The notes beneath the pieces were generated by a model. That model did not search any database and was not told where the DNA came from. It saw only the letters and a program-made list of their open reading frames with translations. A DNA stretch of 64,000 bases from Lentisphaerota bacterium (lineage in GTDB: Bacteria > Verrucomicrobiota > Lentisphaeria > Victivallales > Victivallaceae), in the NCBI GenBank assembly GCA_015061885.1, contig SUVS01000008.1, forward strand, positions 1 to 64,000, written 5' to 3'. Positions 59,855 to 64,000 of this stretch are shown here, one piece after another (position 1 is the stretch's first letter; each line of letters starts with the position of its first letter). The position numbers were made by a program, and so were the translations under genes.

Positions 59855-62692
59855 ATGGCGGGCAGTCAAATTCAGCATCACCTGGAAAAAGATGATGTCT
59901 TTGCCGGATACACTATCGTTCAGTTCTGCGGCAGCGGAGCTTACGGCGAAGTATATCTGGCGGAGGATATTACCCATAAGGTAGTAGCCCTCAAAATCAT
60001 ACCTATTGCCAGCGGCAGCAATGTCTGGCGGATGGAACTTATCGGCTTGCGTCATTACCGCCAGAGTATTGAAAACCACAAAGCACTTATCGAAGTATTG
60101 CATGTAGGCGAAACCGAAAACTTCTTCTATTACACAATGGAAGCCGCTGACAATATGCTGCATGGTGATTTTTCCGAAGAATATATTGCCGACACCCTCG
60201 CCCACCGGTTGGAACGCGGCGGGCGGCTGGAGCCGGAAAAAGTGCTGGAACTGGCAAACAATCTGCTCGATGCCCTGGAGCATCTGTCCGAATACGATCT
60301 GGCACATCGGGATATAAAACCCGCCAACATTGTTTTTATCAACGGTCAGCCCAAACTCAGCGACATCGGTTTGATTTCCAATACCGGGGTGCGTTCAAAA
60401 GTAGTCGGCACGCTGGATTTTCTGCCGCCTGAAATCGCGGATGGCGATCCGGTGGGGTACGGCCATGACTTATACAGTCTGGGCAAAGTGCTTTATTGTG
60501 CATTGACCGGACTGTTGCCGGAAAACTTTCCGGAAGTGCCCATAACAGTACCGTTGCGGGCGTGGCGGCAATTTAAAAATGTATTGCTGAAAGCGTGTTC
60601 GCCGGATCCCCGCAACCGCTTTTTTACGCCGGAAGCGTTCAGGGCGGCACTGCCGTCGTCGATCAGGGAAACTACTTTTATTGATGAGGAACTGGAAAAT
60701 TTACGCAGTTACCGCAAACAGCACCCGGTAACATGGCGTTTGAGTCTGATTTCGGTGATTCTGGTGTTTATTGCCATGGCACTGGGGGTGATACTGGCTC
60801 TTTCGCAAAAACACAATATCCGTATAGCTAAAAAGAATCAGATAGATTTTATCTACAAAACCATTGATTTGCTGAACGACCGCGAAGTACATATAAACAG
60901 AATTGCCGCCATAACCGGCAATCAGGCACGGGCGTGGCGGCTGAAAACAGTTGCCGAAATGGCCGCCAATGCCCGGACTGCGGGGGACTGGGATACCACC
61001 GAGCGTTACTGCCGCCTTGCCGATTCGACTTTGCGTTTGTGGAGCGAAGAAGAATTCCGGATCCTGCAACTGGGGATCCCGCAAGACCCGCTGCCGGAAA
61101 ACAACAGTGAACTTTTTGAAGCATTGATGAAATACCGGAACTTTCAGGCATCGCCGCTGGCGGAAAACCTTGCGGATATATCCGCTGGCGATCTGGATTC
61201 CACGGTAACGCTTCTGCAGGAGAAACTTGCTGAAAAATGGGCGGGCCCCCTCCCCGGTCTGGAGTGGTTTTTCCCCCAGCTGCCGGATATGAAATTCAAA
61301 TATATCCCTGCCGGAGGATTGCCCGGCGAACCGGCTTCCGGGTACTGGATGGCTGATTGCGAGGTAACCGGCAGATTACTGAAAACGGTCATGCCGAATC
61401 ATGGTCTTGAGCTTGAAGATAATAATTTACCGGCGACCGGCTTGAGTTGGAACGACCGCATTGATTTTTGCCGTATTCTTACCTTAAAAGCTCAAAAGCT
61501 GGGGATACTGCCGGAAAATTACATCATCCGGCTGCCCTACTACAATGAATGGAATTTTGTGCTGCAAGGAGCATGGACAAGTGCGGGCAATTTTATTCAC
61601 GAAAACGAAAATATCAAAGATTTTGCCTGGCATGGCGGCAACAGCATGTATCAGCCGCAACCGGTGCGTCAGCTCTCCGGCGGCACGCTGGGGATCTATG
61701 ATATGCTCGGCAATGCCGCCGAAAGTGTTTTGCAGAAAGCCACCCAGCCCGGACAAACACCGCGTATAATCAACTGCGGAGCCAGTTTCCGCGACCGGCG
61801 TATCAGCAATATTATTGCACAAAAATGCGATATTGATATGTTGGAAAATAAATGGAGCGGATTCCGTCTGGTCATCGCCCCCGGCAATATGGACTATTTT
61901 GAAAACAACTGGTTCACCGGGCAGGAATACATTATAAAAGATAAACTTGACATTTACGAATTATTAGGCGGCAAACACAGCCGGTGGCAAAGCCGGATCG
62001 CCGGAGAATGGAACAGATTACTGGGCAGTCAGCCGGTGATTCTGCAAGATGCCAAACTCCGTAACAGGCTGTTCCGTGCCAGCGGGCGTTTGCAAAATCT
62101 GCCGCTTATAACTTCCGCCATCCGTAACGGTCAGCAATGGCAATGGCAGGACAGAACATTGGTCGATAACGGCGAATGGCTCAACAATCACGATAATCAT
62201 CTTTATGATGCCATGACCTGGGATCACGGTTTCTGGTCAGGTATCAGCAACAGCGATACCGCACCTTTAACGATGATAAAATATGCGTCAAAAGGTTATC
62301 ACGCTCCCCGGCTCGGCAGTGTAAAAAGTCCGCTGATATTATCTGAATTCAAATTCAAAGGCAAGCACTATTTTCTGCTGAAATCGCCGGTGGATTGGTA
62401 CACCGCCAAGCGGCTCGCCGAATTGCTGGGCGGCACGCTGGCGATTCCGGCAAATTCTGCGGAAACAACTTTTATGGCAAAAAAACTCAAATCATATAAA
62501 AATCTGCGGATCGCTCTCGGCGGCTATCGCAAAAACGGCAAATGGCGTTGGCTGAATAACACTTCCGGCCCCGGCAAAGTGCAAACCGACAAATCTGCCG
62601 GCGGCTCATTGAACAGCAGATTTATCGGCATTTACAACGGTAAACTCTGCAACACGCAAAAGTTTGATGCGTTTTTATGCGAAATACGCTGA
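59855..62692 (+). CDS. Membrane Ser/Thr kinase with extracytoplasmic formylglycine-enzyme-like and C-type lectin domains
   Basis: A 945-residue protein. Residues ~18-275 are a Hanks-type kinase: FCGSGAYGEVYLAED loop, VALKII lysine, AHRDIKPANIVF (HRD at 151-153) and DIG in place of DFG, a conservative change. A membrane helix lies at about 290-318 (SLISVILVFIAMALGVILAL). Residues ~490-672 resemble the FGE-sulfatase/SUMF1 fold (GYWMADCEVT; GLSWNDRIDFCRIL; TLGIYDMLGNAAE; WSGFRLVIAPG). Residues ~833-945 form a C-type lectin-like domain (GKHYFLLKSPVDWYTAKRLA; GGTLAIPANSAE; WRWLN; FDAFLCEIR). The outer modules may recognise carbohydrate or protein and signal to the inner kinase. This is inferred from domain order. 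Confidence 0.9.
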   Translation: MAGSQIQHHLEKDDVFAGYTIVQFCGSGAYGEVYLAEDITHKVVALKIIPIASGSNVWRMELIGLRHYRQSIENHKALIEVLHVGETENFFYYTMEAADNMLHGDFSEEYIADTLAHRLERGGRLEPEKVLELANNLLDALEHLSEYDLAHRDIKPANIVFINGQPKLSDIGLISNTGVRSKVVGTLDFLPPEIADGDPVGYGHDLYSLGKVLYCALTGLLPENFPEVPITVPLRAWRQFKNVLLKACSPDPRNRFFTPEAFRAALPSSIRETTFIDEELENLRSYRKQHPVTWRLSLISVILVFIAMALGVILALSQKHNIRIAKKNQIDFIYKTIDLLNDREVHINRIAAITGNQARAWRLKTVAEMAANARTAGDWDTTERYCRLADSTLRLWSEEEFRILQLGIPQDPLPENNSELFEALMKYRNFQASPLAENLADISAGDLDSTVTLLQEKLAEKWAGPLPGLEWFFPQLPDMKFKYIPAGGLPGEPASGYWMADCEVTGRLLKTVMPNHGLELEDNNLPATGLSWNDRIDFCRILTLKAQKLGILPENYIIRLPYYNEWNFVLQGAWTSAGNFIHENENIKDFAWHGGNSMYQPQPVRQLSGGTLGIYDMLGNAAESVLQKATQPGQTPRIINCGASFRDRRISNIIAQKCDIDMLENKWSGFRLVIAPGNMDYFENNWFTGQEYIIKDKLDIYELLGGKHSRWQSRIAGEWNRLLGSQPVILQDAKLRNRLFRASGRLQNLPLITSAIRNGQQWQWQDRTLVDNGEWLNNHDNHLYDAMTWDHGFWSGISNSDTAPLTMIKYASKGYHAPRLGSVKSPLILSEFKFKGKHYFLLKSPVDWYTAKRLAELLGGTLAIPANSAETTFMAKKLKSYKNLRIALGGYRKNGKWRWLNNTSGPGKVQTDKSAGGSLNSRFIGIYNGKLCNTQKFDAFLCEIR

Positions 62693-62695
62693 TCT

Positions 62696-63886
62696 TCAAC
62701 GCGGCATCAGCACAACAGTGCTGCCCTGTGAAACTTTTACTGCTATATGCAGCGGAACCCAGCTGGGATGAACTTCGGCTCCGCCCCATGAATTGCTGAC
62801 CGCGATTTCCCGGCTTAATTCATTGTATCCGATTATCAGGCACATGTGCCCATCGCCATCGCGTGAAACAGTAAGTTTTTTGTTTTTCTCGGCCCATTCC
62901 TGCGGCGAAGCGGCTCTTTCCCGCAAATAGCGGTTCCGGCTGCGGAGTTTTTCATATTCGGCATTTGAATACATACTCCAGAACAGCGGAATACCTTTAT
63001 CTATATATTTTTTTATCATCTTCAAACGGACTTCGCCCGGAGAATTCATCTTCAAACCGGAACGGCGGCAGGCTGACGATATACCTTTGAACATCTCCCG
63101 CGATGAAGTGCCGCCGCCCTGACGGGTATTCCCGGCATCGGCAAGCTGATGCATATTGATATTGTTTATACCGTAATACCGCAATACCCGTTCCACCGTT
63201 GCCGGTACACAGTAACCTTTATTGCCCTGCTCTACCATGGGAATATTTTCTATATATACATCGCCAAATAAATTGCTTGCAACATTTTCCGAAACATCCG
63301 CATTTTTGACCGAAACATCTTTTTTTGCCGTCATTGCCGCCGGAACATTCTGTACCGGATAACATATATGCAATACAACATATTCTTTGTTTACATATTC
63401 AAGTATAATATCGGTTTTGCCGCAACTCCATTTCAGAGCATTGTTCTGCATTTTACGGTGTCCGTAATCGCATCTTGCCGGAGTGCCGCCAATGCCGGTA
63501 AGTTTTTTCTCCAGAGTACGGGCGGTATCTCGTATCAGTTTGCGGATTTTTTTAATATCGGCGTTATCGCCTTTATTGCTGAAAAACACATCTATAACCG
63601 CAAGTTGTCCTGCGGGGGTATAATTTGCCCTGATCTCATTGGGAGATATACCCAATATCGGGTTTTTAGTGCGGTTGTTGATACGCAAGGCTTTATCGCC
63701 ATGAAAACCGATCCCGCTGGCGGACCGTATATTCCGTTCAAATTCGCTACTGTACCAAACGCCGTTCTTATTCAGGAAAGGTACACCGAACGCCATGTTC
63801 CATTTTTCATATTGAGCTGCCAGCGGCATTGTACCGGCTGTACATACAACTGCAATACAGACAATTTTGCCAAATAAATTTTTCAT
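62696..63886 (-). CDS. Secreted C39-like cysteine peptidase
   Basis: A 396-residue protein with a signal peptide (about 1-24, ending PLAAQ). Residues ~30-190 form an uncharacterised region. Residues ~215-390 look like a papain-fold C39-type peptidase: QGNKGYCVPATVERVLRYYG (Cys226), DGHMCLIIGYN (His) and VSNSWGG (Asn), the full catalytic triad order. An upstream in-frame TTG (63895) is possible, but ATG 63886 is simpler. It is convergent with the kinase-lectin gene, 3 bp apart, and may cleave extracellular proteins or peptides. No transporter is adjacent, so a bacteriocin leader-peptidase role is not indicated. Confidence 0.86.
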   Translation of the reverse strand: MKNLFGKIVCIAVVCTAGTMPLAAQYEKWNMAFGVPFLNKNGVWYSSEFERNIRSASGIGFHGDKALRINNRTKNPILGISPNEIRANYTPAGQLAVIDVFFSNKGDNADIKKIRKLIRDTARTLEKKLTGIGGTPARCDYGHRKMQNNALKWSCGKTDIILEYVNKEYVVLHICYPVQNVPAAMTAKKDVSVKNADVSENVASNLFGDVYIENIPMVEQGNKGYCVPATVERVLRYYGINNINMHQLADAGNTRQGGGTSSREMFKGISSACRRSGLKMNSPGEVRLKMIKKYIDKGIPLFWSMYSNAEYEKLRSRNRYLRERAASPQEWAEKNKKLTVSRDGDGHMCLIIGYNELSREIAVSNSWGGAEVHPSWVPLHIAVKVSQGSTVVLMPR

Positions 63887-64000
63887 AATACCCAATGTAT
63901 TCCGAATAAATTACTCCTGTATAGCTTATACTTTATTACAAAAAATGTTTTTTTCAAAGATAATACATGACAAATTTATCAAATCATACAAAAAAATCAT

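Overview
The window most likely comes from an anaerobic, fermentative member of the Lentisphaerota (PVC superphylum, Victivallis-like). The main evidence is three near-identical prepilin-type N-termini ([18 protein letters not shown]...), each encoded directly before a very large secreted carbohydrate-active protein, together with many Gfo/Idh/MocA and sugar epimerase genes, AdhE and the [FeFe]-hydrogenase maturase HydF. No rRNA operon or CRISPR array is present; there are two tRNA genes.

Positions 1-4690 are an AT-rich mobile island. It holds a stand-alone M41-like metallopeptidase, a primase-helicase, iteron-like decamers, a near-perfect 28-bp palindrome and a small serine recombinase. The peptidase frame contains three in-frame TAG codons and the primase-helicase frame two. 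Neither contains an internal TAA, TGA or frameshift; they end in TAA and TGA and are followed by clear terminators. This suggests UAG read as sense, or suppressed, in this element. The 39 chromosomal genes read here almost avoid TAG as a stop: only one uses it, and it is backed by an in-frame TAA two codons later. This is the strongest candidate for something new in the window.

4741-12912 is the first saccharide locus: an AraC regulator divergent from a DegT/StrS aminotransferase, pseudopilin, DUF4838 secreted protein, TIM-barrel epimerase and ceramidase-like hydrolase. 12913-14450 is a scar region with an AraC pseudogene, tRNA-Arg(CCG) and a phage primase remnant. 14658-19352 carries a DUF1796 protein, KDG-type sugar kinase, tRNA-Leu(CAA), a Gfo/Idh oxidoreductase and a tartrate/malate dehydrogenase. 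19353-20675 is non-coding: a hairpin-rich stretch, then a tandem array of a 163-bp unit with a diverged relative near 33.9 kb.

20680-29934 is a minus-strand housekeeping run: small lipoprotein, AI-2E family permease, purM, a TrkA/TrkH potassium system, a metallophosphoesterase and a membrane Ser/Thr kinase. adhE (30466-33096) and a small cysteine-containing secreted protein follow. 34034-39382 (GntR-type regulator, pseudopilin, 1169-aa secreted protein) and 39735-50310 (lipoprotein, epimerase, oxidoreductase, 1621-aa secreted protein, pseudopilin, divergent PocR-AraC regulator) are two more saccharide loci with the same pseudopilin-plus-giant-protein pairing.

50397-55038 is a redox operon (SDR, FAD protein, XRE-cupin regulator, Old Yellow Enzyme-like). 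55155-58335 is a lipid operon (psd, pssA, epimerase, lipase-like). The right end has hydF, a kinase with formylglycine-enzyme-like and C-type lectin domains, and a C39-like cysteine peptidase.
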